Assembly (NCBI RefSeq): GCF_026212465.1
Contig: NC_080056.1
Location: 17,611,606 to 17,675,605 of the forward strand
From: Amaranthus tricolor
Taxonomy: Eukaryota > Streptophyta > Magnoliopsida > Caryophyllales > Amaranthaceae
DNA length: 64,000 bases
Reading direction: 5' to 3'
The notes under the pieces are model-generated. The model saw only the letters and a list, made by a program, of their open reading frames with translations, made no database searches and was not told the DNA's origin. Of this stretch, positions 35,646-48,647 are shown piece by piece. Position 1 is the first letter of the stretch. Each line of letters begins with the position of its first letter. Made by a program: the position numbers and the translations under genes.

Positions 35646-38600
35646 TCATTGCGGATGCATTTTGTTGTAGTGATCGGCAGCTCTTGACAATGACTGTATT
35701 GATACGGAAAATCCTGGTCCCATCTGAACATATGAAATATAATCCAGTTTAAAAAATAGAATAGCAAGGTATGAGCGTTATAATCAATTAAAAGAAAAGT
35801 ATATACAAAATCTCTATTAAGTAATCTTTCACCTCACCCCATCCACAAGTGTACATGAGTAAGGTTAAAATTACGAAAAACGAACAATATGAAAGTGCAG
35901 AACATATCTAAGAAGCAATAAGTCACAAATCAATAAAGTTCAAACTCACCGTACTACATAGATGGAAAGAATTCACGTAGCCAGCATACTTCGAAGCTGC
36001 AAATTTTAAGAGTGTTAAGTATTAGTTATAAACTATAAGACCTATAGAAATTGTTACAGTTCAGTAGAACCCCTAACAATTGTATAAAATAAGCCCTCCA
36101 AAAATTATAATTAATCACATGACAATGACACGAATTGAGTGCACAAAATAGAAAATTTATACAGCAGACACCACAACCACCATGCATTACAGCAAAGGAC
36201 CATGAGCATGCCTTTAACAATTAAGATAGCAAAAGGGAAGGCCCAGATTGTGAGTGAACCAATGCATACGGTTGCTTGTGAACCTTCCATCATCAAAAGT
36301 CTCCATCGGTACGTGTCAAATTTTGGTTCTTATTAATCAGTATGATCTTCGGATGGCAGTTCAAGGAACTCATCTATAACTATTTATACAATTACTTTTC
36401 GAGTACTATACAGTTTTCCCCGGCAAAGAAACCTACAATGCTGAAAATTCGTTCAAGATAACAGTTTGGTGAATTTCTTCAGTTAAGATTAGGATGGTGA
36501 TGGGATACAAGGTTAAAAATAGTGTTTAAAAAGGGGGATTTCAGGAGCGCCAAATCATTCTCCAGAGAGAAAATGGTTTTAATTGATTAATGGGCAAATA
36601 CATCTTATGAAATCCACGAGGATTGATGCAGTAATCTATAGGAATTGGAGGATTTTTTTATTCACTCATTAAACGTTTCTAATATCTTTACAGGCTATCT
36701 TGGCGAGAACATTACTGGAACTAAAAAACAAGATTGATTTCAATGTTGAAGCAATGCATCAGTTACCAGCTTTTAACATAAATATACTTTGCATTTTGTT
36801 CGAAATAAAAATTGGTGGAAAAATTCAGGTACCTCAGACTTTTGTTATAGCTGTCTACGAATTAAAACCACAAACCAGTTCATTCGCAATTTTAACTTGT
36901 TTTTCAACGATTAGAGAAGATTGATTTCAATGCAATATTGAAAAATCCCGACTAAACGTGAGTCATAAAACCATTATTTTCATCGAGAAGACGAGAAGGG
37001 CATGCAACGTGTAAGTAGTGCTATTCGAAAGGTGTGGAACTACAACTTCAATAGCAGTTACAGGTACAGTACGTTGGTTTTAGCGCAAGGCAAACATTCG
37101 ATATAAATAGGTTTTGTGCCCGACCCATGCATGAATAATTGGATGGTAATTATAGACCATTGGCAACAGCGCGACCACTTTCTCTTGAAGGATTACTAAT
37201 TCTCTGATCAGGACCATCCAAATGCAAATGTCAACTATTCCCAATGAAATCAGTCATACAACAATCTTCAGCCAAAATACAGCATAGTTTTAGCTAGAAA
37301 AATTGCCTTCGAAATATGCCCCTTTTGGTTCCATATTTTAAAAATTGAAACTAGGAATGCAAGATGTCATGCCAACACTAAGGTATAATAGTCTTACTTC
37401 TCTAGGCGAATATATGCCTCTTATATGAGGTATATAAGTATGTGTGTGTGAATCTATATAGGGAAATATAGGAATACGTGTACATTAAATGTACATGCAC
37501 AAGCTATTAACGATAAAAAGAAAATATCAAGACCTCAATTTCAGTCTCCGAAATCGTGCAACTCTCAAAGCCCCAAGTCCATGCTTTGTAGCATCATATA
37601 GTAGTACTTTAAAAGCCATTACTTCTGTTGGATTTTCCACACAAAAGACATCAGTTCTAGTTGTACACGACCATTATATCAGATTTCTTTCATTTGTCCG
37701 ATAATTGGTCCTTTGTAGACCTATGCAAAGGGTCATGGCCTGTTCAAGGCACTAATCCAGCCCTTCATTACATGATCTATAAAGGGTTAGGCTCTAAACA
37801 AGATCGCTTTAAACAGGAAAGGCTCTAAACAGACCCTTTATCAACATAAATGAGAAAGACTGATGGTGGACTTTAAACAGGCTTTTATCAAACATTTGAT
37901 AAATGTTTCCAATTATAAACATGTCTATATTCTTTTAAAAAATGTCTATTCACCATTCCCTTTTGAAAGGAATAATTGACAAAATTAGACCTACTAAAAA
38001 CAATCTCGTCATAGAAGTACTAGTTTATCTTATGCCTTTATTTGAATGACTTGGGACAGACCCATGAATAATTATGTTTCCTTTGTAGAATTAAAAAAAA
38101 ATTTAAAAAAAAAAAAAAGGAATTCCAAAGTTGAGAAGGATAGTTAAAAAGGAATTTTTGATAATCATTCCGGTTTCAAGAAAAATCTATATAAAACATA
38201 AAACTTAACTTTGAATTATGTAAAGGTGTTATGAGCCAATAAAAAATATTGGTTCGAGGAATTTTGAGATGGCATGTTGGTGTCTTTGGTGATTGGCAAG
38301 AAAACCAAGGAGTTTGCTATTATAAGCTGTGTTTTCCAACAACAATGTCGAGAAGGACAGCTAAAAGGAGTTTGACAAGCCTACTTCTGCAGTATATAAA
38401 GAACTCAAAGGTGTTGCTATGACAAGTTCATATAAATAACTTTCCACAAGTGTCTTAACGTGTATTTAAAAATCTCATAATTAGTTACTAAAGCACGAGT
38501 TACAGGCCGTTTGTTTAGCCATAATGAATAAACAAAACAGGCTGACCAGCTATAATGCAACCCATTTAAATCAATTTTCCATATTCACAAAAGCTCAATC

Positions 38601-41600
38601 AATATCCAGCCCAATGCACAACCCAAGTCATATGTGTAATCCAAGAAATAGCCACCCACCTATTTGTCTCTACTTCTCCGCTTTGTTGAAGATTTGAGCT
38701 AATGCATACCGCTAGAGGAGGTTGATGGGCAGGTCATGCCAGGTCGGATGCGGAGGGGTGCAAAGCAGGCGGACAAAAGTATTTACGGGTGTGGGATGGG
38801 TTGCAAGGTGGGTAGGTCACATAATTTTGAAGCGGTTTGGGGGGAAAAGGGCCTTATTACTAATTTTAGAAATAAAGGTTGAACCCATTTGAACAATATT
38901 CGACAGTAAGACTCGAATTCCTATGTAGCAAAATTCATAAGACTCGAATTCCTATGTAGCAAAATTCTTGTGTTAATTGGTCTTACAACCAAAATGCGAT
39001 GGCAAAAGATTGGCAGCATTAATATGTAAACCATAACAATACAGTCAAAATCTATCTTTAACCGATAATAAAATGATAAAATTGATGCTACTTTTAGCTA
39101 TATAAACAGAAAGACAACTATAATCCACTCAATTTAACACCAAAATGTAGGAACAAAATCAATACCCTATGTTTCGTCTTTATCCAACTTCCAAAATCTT
39201 TACATATGACACAGATGATGATGATGATGATGATTGTGATGGTGGTGAGAAGAGAGAGAATAAAGATCTGAATTTGTAGAATTAGAGATCAAAGACATCA
39301 CCTTCAATAAAGTTTCAATGGAAAGTGAAGGGGGAAGGCATCGCCTTAGAAGTTAAAAGAGAAAGTCCCCTTGCTGGATTTTTTGGAAATTTTTTCAATT
39401 TAGGGATTTGAATAAAAAGGTTGAAAGTGAAAGGGGAAGGCATCAGCCTCCTTGCTGGATTTTTTACAAATGTTTTCAATTTAGGTATTCGAATGGAAAG
39501 TTTGAAAGTGAAGGGGGAAGGAAACAATAAAGGAAGACGATTAGACATTCTTTGCCTTCAAAAAGTTTGACCCTAAATTTTTAACAAACCCATTATCATC
39601 CCACTACAACACATTGACACTCTAAATTGAAAACACAATCATGTAACAAAACAGTTTTTACCCAATCATGAACCCAATGCACAAACCCACCCATTAACCA
39701 CCTCTACATACCGCATAAAACTAGCCAGCCTTACACATTACAACGATGACCATGAAAGCTAATTTTCAGGTCTATAATTCAACATGGATAGAGTTAAGCA
39801 CAAATAACAACATAAACAGGCAAGACTTCAGAGTGATGTTCACATTATAGAAAGTCTTATCAAATTTGAGCACTCTGACACTACCTCATATATATTAGTA
39901 ATTCAGATTTGATATATCAAGAACCTATAATAAGATATTCATGTTGTAAATTTCACTTCTTTACTTTTAGGAGTGTGCTCCATCCATTGTTATGTTTATG
40001 GTAGGCTTTGTCATACAAAATATATATAGTACGCAGTGAACAAATTGATTAAATATAAAGACACAACAACATTCCATTACCTAATGCCATTAAGTAGCTC
40101 CCACTAGGATGGGGTTTGAGAGAGTCAGATGTACGCAACCTTATCCTTGTTAATGATAAAACTAACAAGGAGGTTGTTTTCTGATTTACCCTCGATAGCA
40201 TACATCACGTGCAACTATACATATATAAGAAGTGCATATGATCTAATAAGTCATTTCACTTTAGTCCATTATACAATATAATTGTGGAAGGAGGGTGAGG
40301 CAAAAAAACACCATAAGTTGTTGGTGAAAAAAAAGCTTAGAGAAAGGTAAAAAGCTTGTGCTCAAAAATCTTCCGGCAATGGCAGCGTTAAGGGAAAACC
40401 CAAGCGGATAACCTCAACCAATTTCTAGAACACTCGATTATTGATAAAGAAAAGGATAAATTGCGAATTACAGCCTCAATAAACCACCAAAGTATCAATT
40501 TCTACAGGATTCATGCCAAATCATAGAATTTCGACTACTTAACCAAAAATTTCGACCGCTAAAATGGTTGGAATCTTGTGATTTGGCCTGAACTTTGTAG
40601 ACATAATTTTTAAGAAATTGTATAAATTGTGTTACAAAACATTGAGGATATGATTCGGAAAAGGCCTAAATTTTAAAGTTGTAATTCGCAAATAATTTTT
40701 AAGAAATTGTATAAATTGTGTTACAAAACCACCTCAACACTTGTGATGAAAACAAAAGTCTAATCTAAGACAAGTTGCACTATACACAGGCAACTAAGGA
40801 CAATATCCTGCAGATTGTAACTGAAAAAAGAAATGAAAATGAGGACAACAGGAAAAGCAGTATAGAAAATAAAACACAGAATCGACTACTTACTCTTCTT
40901 TAGACCCGCGGGCTTTGCAAGCAAAAGAGCATTCACAAATGCACCAATGTTCTCCTGTAGTGCCTCCTCTGCGAAACTTACCTGTGCATCACCATTACAA
41001 GAGTGAGAAACTCTTAACAGTTCATCTAATATGAGTATATATTCAGAAAGGGCAGAGACTGCCAACTTACCTTCCCCAGTCCCACATGAACAATTGCATC
41101 CTTCATTCTAAAATCAAGCAATCCTTGCTTTGCCTCTTTGACTGCCCCACCAACATTATTGGTTACAGTACCTTTCTACAAATTTGTGTCTCAGTACACG
41201 ATCTTAAACAATACAAGTCACATGGAATAATATGCCCACCATTTTTTTAGCTGCTCCACTAAATGTTTTGCACTATCTATATACCCCCTTTGAACAATTT
41301 TATTACAAACACAAACAAATGACAGGAAGTAAAATGTTGTAAATTTATATTTCAAAAAAAAAATTTGTTATAATTTCTACTACTACAACTACTATATTGT
41401 GCAAAATATAAACAGTCAAACTTGTAGATATGTACATGATAAAGTCAAACTGCTACAAAACTGAATGACTGGAAGTCAACAGTATGAACAATAGTTACCT
41501 TGGCATTTGGAGTCAGGCCACGCAGAATTCTTCCAATTTTCTGAAGCAAAAAGTGATTATTGTTCATATAGAACTCACTGTACAATTGACTTATATATAC

Positions 41601-44600
41601 AAAAAATTATTTCCATACCGTAACGCGCTGCATCATCGAATGAGTGGCAATACACTTGTCAAAGTTGATTTTTCCACCTACAAAGAATCAAGGATAAGCC
41701 ATCGATGGACCATATACCAAGTATGAATCCTTTTCTAAAAAAAACAGAAGAAACAAAGAAAAGGAATAATCACATGTAAGAAACCTTTAGCATGTTTTTC
41801 ATCATTGCAAATGTTTAGAATCCTTTATATAATTACATCATCAATCAAGAAGATAGTTGAATAATATTTTCAACTGTAATTAAACCAAATTCTCTATGCC
41901 ACCTTTTATTTATGCAAAACAAAGTGGACATTTTCCAATTGTTTAATTTACACACTGTTGCATTCCTTACAGAAAGTTGCCAATATGCAACTCTAAACCT
42001 ATAACTGCCACTAAATAAATTTAATTTAATTTTTGCTTTATAACAAAAATACTTGAAAGAGTAAAAGCATGTAAAACTAAAGGAAGATGAGAACCAGTGT
42101 GCCTCGTATAGCTTATTTGCACCCTAGGTACCTACAATATGCCTTATACCTAGGGGTGAAAGTTTAATTTTGGTTTGGACTCGATACAAATCCAAATCAA
42201 ACCAAATAAAATTTGGTTTTGATATTTTCAGTCCAAATCCAAATTATAATACTTATAATCCAAATTGAACCGAACCGAATTTTAAAATACCAATCCAAAT
42301 TGAACCGAATAGACCGAATTGCACCGATTTGTATATTTTGCACTGAAAATCAAATTTGCATGTATTGTTTCAAACTTATTCTTTCTAAAGCTCCTAAATA
42401 GATATTAATAATTTTAGAGTTTTTAATTTGAACAAGTAAAAAACTTTTAACAAAAATCTAAAAATAAGGGCGAAAATTCAAACAAATCAAATGGAAGATA
42501 TAACATGCCTTTAACATTTCTATTTTTCGGTTTTTCGATTTTGTTGGACCCTAGACCGAGTCCAAACTGAACACCGAATTATAATTAAAATTCAGTCCAA
42601 ATCAAACCAAATTTAAAATATAGTCAAACCAAATTACTTATTCGATTTGGTTTGGTCCGTGTTCGGTTTTTCACCAAATTAATTACACCCCTACTTATAC
42701 CCTCCTGAAGCCCGGAACTATACATGTGGATTGGGGATGATACTAACAAAATGAACCAAGGCACTACTCAAATCATCATCATCATCATCATCCTACCCAG
42801 TATATCCCGCGCATAGAAAAGGCACTACTCAAATGAACATTCTAAAAATCATGCAACATAAATTTGGGTAATCTTACTACTAAAATAACCCACAATTTAG
42901 CTATTCTCCAGGGTATAGTAAATCAGATATAAATCAATATTGAGATTCTACATGAACTTCCTCTACAAACCTACAAATCTTCAAAGACTAGCTTGACCCA
43001 CCTTCAAAAACAAATCAATAGCCAAAATGAATATAAAACATAGCACCTAACCCAATATTTAGATTCTTGATCATCGGGTTCCTTTAGGATTTGTAACAAA
43101 AGAGAGCATTAGAAAAAAAATTCAACACTAATCCAACGAATAAGCATAATGGATCATGTTTAAATGTTGTATATTTATAGGATACAATTGATGTACAACT
43201 TCCATCCGACATTCCGACATACTATTTTTCATGTTAATTCTAATAAAATCAAATATCCAAAAATCCTCACAAACACCAGAACAACATTAGAGAGGAGCCT
43301 TATGCTCAACAATTTAAATATAAACCGTGAATAGTTTTCTTCAGTTCACATTAATAATAAGACAAAAAGCTAGTTAGTTGTAAAGAATCAATTCATTACT
43401 AGTTCTTATCTCCTCAATAAGCTCATCTGCTCCCACGATATCAGCTCCTGCAGCTCTGGCTTCCTCAGCAGCAGCTCCTTCGGCAAAAACAGCTACTTTG
43501 ACAACCTTTAAGACAAGGTTGTTTTGGTCAATTGATTTTAGACATGAACAAAAAAATGTAATTTATAGTCTCAAGTCAAAGCGTACCTTGCCGGTACCAT
43601 GAGGCAGAACAACAGCACCACTTACACCCTACATTTCAGTGAAATACAGCAAAAAAAAAAAAGAATTTGCATATTATGTGCTGAATTTGAGAAGGCAGTA
43701 ATTTAACATTTTTAGGAGCACAATAAATCATATCACCTTTTACAACTGAAAATTTACAACATTTATCTTCATTTTTTTTGGGTTTACAAAGAATTTGGGG
43801 CTCAAACCCATTCATAGCAAGTCAAAAAAAATCCAGGTACCTCTTCTAAAAGTAAAAATTGAAAAATAATTATTTCAGAAAATAGGTTTTCCCTTCTCCA
43901 TGGTGTATGCAATTGTAAACCATTAAACTTGTAAATCACAAATTAAAACAAAATGACAAATAACAACAAGAAATACAAACTTCTCTTTTCACCAAATTGC
44001 AATGATAATCATATAATGAGAGAACAACATTAATGCCTGACATCCTAAGTTTGATTATGAAGATAAATTATCCTATATGAAACATAAAAGAAATCTCACA
44101 ATACCAAATCACTTCGGCGTCGGTCAATGCCCAAATTAACATGTGCTTCAAGAGTTTCATCAAAATTTCTTTTAGCGCTAGCCTGAAACAAAATGCACAA
44201 AATGTCACGTAAAGAATTGCTGAATAACTTTCTGGAAAAGACAAAGAGCATGCAGTACTTAAGGGATAACAACAGTAACCAGGTCAATCTTTGAAGCACC
44301 AGAAAACTAGCATACTAGCACTTATTTCAAACTAAACAGTCCAAAGGCTATGCAAGCAACATTATTTAACCAACAAACGATGTAATCATAAATCCACGAC
44401 ATTTAAGAATATGCATCTGCCAAATGTAGGATGAAGCTCATAGTAATCATAAACACATATTGCTATTGAAATTAACAGAAAAGTGAAACCCAAAAAGTAG
44501 AGACTCCCAAGAACAATGAGCAACATGGTCCTTGACAATTGTTCACCATGAAATTTGAATCTTGGATGAAAGTTAGACCATTGTTTCAAACATGACATGA

Positions 44601-47460
44601 GAAAGATACACCTGCGACTTTTAATAGGAAACCCCAACAAGAAACAACTATAAACCAGAAAGGGTGTCATACTCAGTCTAACAAATTTAGTTTAACTCAG
44701 CTTCCAAAATTGAAATTAAATTATGCTTAGAAAAAACATGGTTTAGTCTAGATTACTTTAGCTAAATTTCAGATCTGATTTCAAAATATTTAAGCTAAAA
44801 TCTAATTATATGGGCACATCAAATGACCGAATAATCTGTGAGCCAAATCAATATCTGGTCATTTGATTCCACCATCATAAATAATGTTTCAAAATTGAAG
44901 ACGTGAATTTTCAAATAAAAAATATTTGCAGGGCCAAAATGCAAAATAACTTCCAAACTCAACTAATTTGAACCTTGAAAAAAAACAAGCTATTAATTAC
45001 TAAATGTGACGACCTATTTATCAGCTTTTTCAGTTCAACTCATCCAATTTCAGTTCAACTCACTTTAGTTGTTTTCAGCCCAAGAAAACATTCCCTAATA
45101 TGGTCCTATGCTCTTATTACATAAACCACGTCAAACAAACATAAACGGAAAACCAGTACTACAGATCTTTACCATTACTATTACTAACTGCACATTGCAC
45201 ACTTATCTTGAATTGTGTCGATCACCATATCAAGAAAAAACCATTCATTTTCCAAGTTTCCTACTACCATACCCGATTCACAAGAATAACTCAAGCATGT
45301 TCTTCGGAAATTGCCTAGTTGATCTCAACGATTGATTTGCAACTTCTTGCCACATGAAAACTGACGTTCATTAACGGAATAACAGCACAATTGGCTTTCA
45401 TTAACAACAAAGTTAACTTCTTATTGTTTATTTGTTCAAATGAAAGGAGATTGTAAGTCAATCCCTGGTATCTATCTAGACTCCCATAGTTCCTCACTTT
45501 CTTCAATTGTTCTTGATATGTGAAGCTTCTACATTCTCATAAACTTCAAAATGCATAGTTATCCGGTTTAACAAATTACATCTACTAAACCATATAATGA
45601 TCACAATTAATTTATTTTCAACATCCTACATGAAGTCTTTCAATTCATTTGTTATCCAATCAATCCACATTTATCAATCTATAAAAGATAAACAATTTTA
45701 TTGACAAAATTAGAAATATTACTACAAACTTCAAATGACTTGATTCTTATAAACAATCACAACCAAATAGGAAAATTATACTTCAAAATAATACTAAACC
45801 ATTCACTAATCACAATGGATTTCTTTCTATCAACCCATATGAAAATCTTTCATTTCACTTGTTATCCAATCAATTCACATCATCATTCACAAGCAATCAA
45901 CAATTTCATTCACAAAACAACTGAAATGAAGTAATGGTGTCTTGAGTACACCAACCAAGTCATGCATTGATGTGTACATAGAGATGAGGATCCTATGGGT
46001 GAATTAAGTGTGTGACTTAAAGTTTGTGTTTAAGTTGATAATTCAATGCATGGAGTTATGGGTGTATTGATGGATTCTTAAACATATGGTGTAATGATGA
46101 TAGTTAAGTGTATGGTTAATGTGCTTAATGAGGGAGTACATAAGTCCTAGAATCTGATATTGCCCAATGTGCTCGAACAAGGCACAAGGGGTATGCATAT
46201 TGCCTTGAACCAGGCAATAGATTAGAACCAATCAGAAGCTTTTGACGTTCAGGCTCGAACGAGCCCTCTAACTGCTCGAATGAGCACATTCATCTGATGC
46301 CCAGAAGGTTGATGAAAGCACTGCTCGAATGAGCACTATTAAGGCTCAAACGAGCAGTTTTTTCAGAGCATGCCTAGGATTCTGTTTTCGACCTTTGAAG
46401 TTTTTGAAGATGTTTTTATGGCATTAACTCAAAGCTTTAAGTATGGAATCTCATTAATGTAATTAGCCCTATCCATAGAGACCTTATGAGCTCATTTGTA
46501 ATCATCAAACACAAACCCTTAGCCAAACACATAGCTTATAATCTCTTACTCTCAATTGTAATCCTTCATTATAAGAGTTGTTATACTCCATTGTTATACT
46601 ATAAACAAAAATACTACACACCTCCAAGGATGTAGCCTACATTGGGTGAAACTCGTAAATACTTGTGTTCTTTATTTGCATTTTAATTTCTTATTTCATT
46701 GAAAGTATCATCAAGGTACTTCATACCTTCAATCTAGGTGATAATAGAGTTAGAGAATTGTTTCTTAGACTCTAATTTAGCTCTCATTTCAACAATAAAC
46801 ATCAAATAACTTAATTCTCATAGAAAATCACAAGCTCTCATTTCAACAATAAACATCAAATAACTTAATTCTCATAGAAAATCACAACCAAAAAACAAAA
46901 ACAATACTAAAACAATACAATTAAAATGCAATGAAAATAACCTTGACTTGGCGAAGAGCATCTTGAAGATCAAAAACCTTTCTATTTCCTTGTTTTTTCT
47001 CTTCCTTAATCAAAGTAGGAAAAGGAACCACTTTCTCTTCTTCAACAGCCTTAAAAACCCTCCGAAAAACTCGATTATTCACTTGAATATTCTCCAACTC
47101 CCTCTCCAATTCCCCTTTCTTCTCATCTTCATTCACCACGTGATCATCCGGAAGCGGAGCAACCCGCTTGGCGTATGAAACCGACGAAATGCCCGTCACC
47201 GGAGAATCCTTCATGTATCGAAACTCTTCTCGCGTGAAATTTCTGTAAGGAAGAGGATCTGAAGGAGGCGACGGCGGAGCATTTTCCGGTAGAGATTCGG
47301 TGGCAGGTTTAGGTTTCGGAGCGTAAGAAACAGGTTGAATTTGCGGCAGTTCTGGAGTGGTGGTGGTTTTATCGGAAGCAAAGAGGCGGCGTTGGTGGAA
47401 GAAGAGTGAGGAGATTTGAGGGCGAGAAATGCGACGAGAATGACGGAGGAGAGCCGCCAT
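35646..47460 (-). CDS. Ribosomal protein uL1, probably mitochondrial (10 exons)
   Basis: Exons on the minus strand: 46942-47460, 44105-44182, 43587-43628, 43400-43505, 41619-41677, 41499-41540, 41071-41175, 40894-40981, 35950-35996, 35646-35723. All have GT-AG borders and consistent phases: 1164 nt, 387 aa. The start [15 protein letters not shown] is an Arg-rich, acid-free presequence of mitochondrial style. Residues about 30-165 are a low-complexity Pro- and Glu-rich extension. The L1 domain follows: [47 protein letters not shown], then the signature block around LRGLTPNAK and [12 protein letters not shown]. In the ribosome uL1 forms the stalk that helps release the E-site tRNA. The large introns (4.9, 2.8 and 1.7 kb) have collected MITEs and an LTR-like block. 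A plastid location is less likely but not excluded. Confidence 0.88.
38907..38968. repeat. 31-bp tandem duplication
   Basis: Two adjacent copies starting TAAGACTCGAATTCC, in the 4.9-kb intron of the uL1 gene; only the last base differs. Confidence 0.9.
39319..39521. repeat. Minisatellite of about 80-100 bp units
   Basis: Units begin GAAAGTGAAGGGGGAAGG (39319, 39428 and 39509 approximately) and contain CCTTGCTGGATTTTTT and TTTCAATTTAGG. It has just over two copies, in the 4.9-kb uL1 intron. Confidence 0.7.
40455..40696. mobile_element. Small foldback MITE in uL1 intron
   Basis: Left TTGCGAATTACAGCC is mirrored by GTTGTAATTCGCAA on the right. Inside, GCCAAATCATAGAATT is mirrored by AATCTTGTGATTTGGC. 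A 36-nt stretch (TTTTTAAGAAATTGTATAAA...) occurs both near 40602 and near 40694, so the right edge is complicated by a direct repeat. Confidence 0.5.
42151..42693. mobile_element. hAT-type MITE, 543 bp, with 8-bp TSD
   Basis: Ends TAGGGGTGAAA and (inverted) TAGGGGTGTAA, with a perfect 8-bp target duplication CTTATACC (42143-42150, 42694-42701). The interior is repetitive CCAAATCAAACCAAA/TTTGGTTTGG sequence. It lies in the intron between uL1 exons 4 and 5. Confidence 0.85.
45934..46780 (+). repeat. LTR-like block in uL1 intron 1
   Basis: Contains paired CTCGAACGAGC/GCTCGAATGAGC motifs (46250-46350) and then the R-U5-like block GATGTAGCCTACATTGGG with ACTCGTAAATACTTGTGTTC, which is typical of plant copia LTRs. 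Ends and target duplication were not found, so solo LTR status is likely but unproven. Confidence 0.45.
46781..46888. repeat. 54-bp perfect tandem duplication
   Basis: CTCTCATTTCAACAATAAAC... at 46781-46834 repeats at 46835-46888 with only the last base different. It is 50 bp from the donor site of uL1 exon 1. Confidence 0.9.
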
Positions 47461-47606
47461 TTTTGGTCCTTTTGCTTGGTGAGTGATGCGACGGAACTTA
47501 AACCCCGATTGTGAGTTTAGCAGTTTGAGACGGGGGTTAGAGAAAAACGCTTGGGGTTTTAAAACTCAATTTAGACAAATAGTTGCCTGAGAAGTCAAAA
47601 GTCTAA
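47461..47606 (-). promoter_or_regulatory. Upstream region of the uL1 gene, squeezed against a transposon
   Basis: Only 146 bp separate the uL1 ATG from the left end of the Harbinger element. No TATA box is obvious, which is common for housekeeping ribosomal genes, and part of the promoter may lie in the transposon. Confidence 0.4.
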
Positions 47607-48130
47607 GGGCATGTTTGGTTGGCTCTTTTTTAATGGTATGGAATGGTATCACAATCATTTTAATGTTTAGTTAGGTATTTTTACATTGAGATGTCATACC
47701 CTTTGGATTCTCAATCCATTTCAATCCTCTAGAATACCATACCCTCTTACCCCCAAGTTTCAAACTCCATTCCAAGATATTCAAACCCTAATTCACTCTT
47801 TATTTCCCTCTTTCTTCAATCTCAGATTTTCCCTCTCTCTCCTTCAATTTCATATTTTCGGTCATTCGCCTCTGTCTCCTTCAATCTCCGATCATCCACC
47901 AGAAATTTTCGGTCAAACCATCCCCCTCACCCATCTACTGCCACCACCGCCATATTCCGATCATCCACCATATTTCCTGCTTCCTTCAAACTCCATTTTC
48001 TTTTCGCTGCCAACGTTCTCTCCTTTGGGCTCAACGGAATCCGGCCAGTCCCTGTCGTTTTCTTTCTTACCTTCTCTCTCCTTTCGCTGCCAAACGACCA
48101 TCAGGTTTTTTTTTCAATTTTCGTCCAATA

Positions 48131-48538
48131 TAATTGTAGATTTATCAATTTTGTTATCTTTTGATTGCTTTGTAAATTGTTATATATGTCGATTGTGATC
48201 CCACAAAATCTTGATTGTGATCCAGCTCCCTCAATGTCAAGGTATAGAATGTCAACTCTACCCACACCTACAAATTTCAGCAATAGCTTCACTAATTAAT
48301 TAGACAAACTAAGCATAACACCACTTCAACTAAATCAAATGTGACTAGTATAGGCCAGCTTTTGCTTTCATATGTCAAGCCATAAAACAGGAAAATTTAT
48401 CCTGCAATGCTATTGGAATTTGGAAAGGACGTCATGACATTTAATATTCCAATGTCGTAAAGTGGGGGTTGGATGCACGTAATTGTAGATTTATCAATTT
48501 TGTTATCTTTTGATTGCTTTGTAAATTGTTATATATGT
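48131..48538. repeat. 59-bp direct repeats around a 290-bp spacer
   Basis: The repeats 48131-48189 and 48480-48538 (starting TAATTGTAGATTTATC) are identical over 59 bp. The spacer is unrelated to its surroundings. The pattern looks like filler DNA from break repair inside the Harbinger leader. Confidence 0.8.
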
Positions 48539-48647
48539 TGGATATAGCAGTTGGATATATTTGATTGCTAGATTGTTATTTTTCAAGAATAATTTTATTG
48601 TATATATGGCATTATAGATAAGATATTGGAAGCAAAATGATAGAATA

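Noticed and set aside
46948..47178. Plus-strand frame over uL1 exon 1
   Set aside because: Antisense shadow of the minus-strand exon, which has a proper start, presequence and splice site.
47686..48198. Open frame of 170 codons, Pro/Ser/Phe-rich
   Set aside because: Low complexity from a T/C-rich leader of the Harbinger element; no domain, and it runs into a probable intron.
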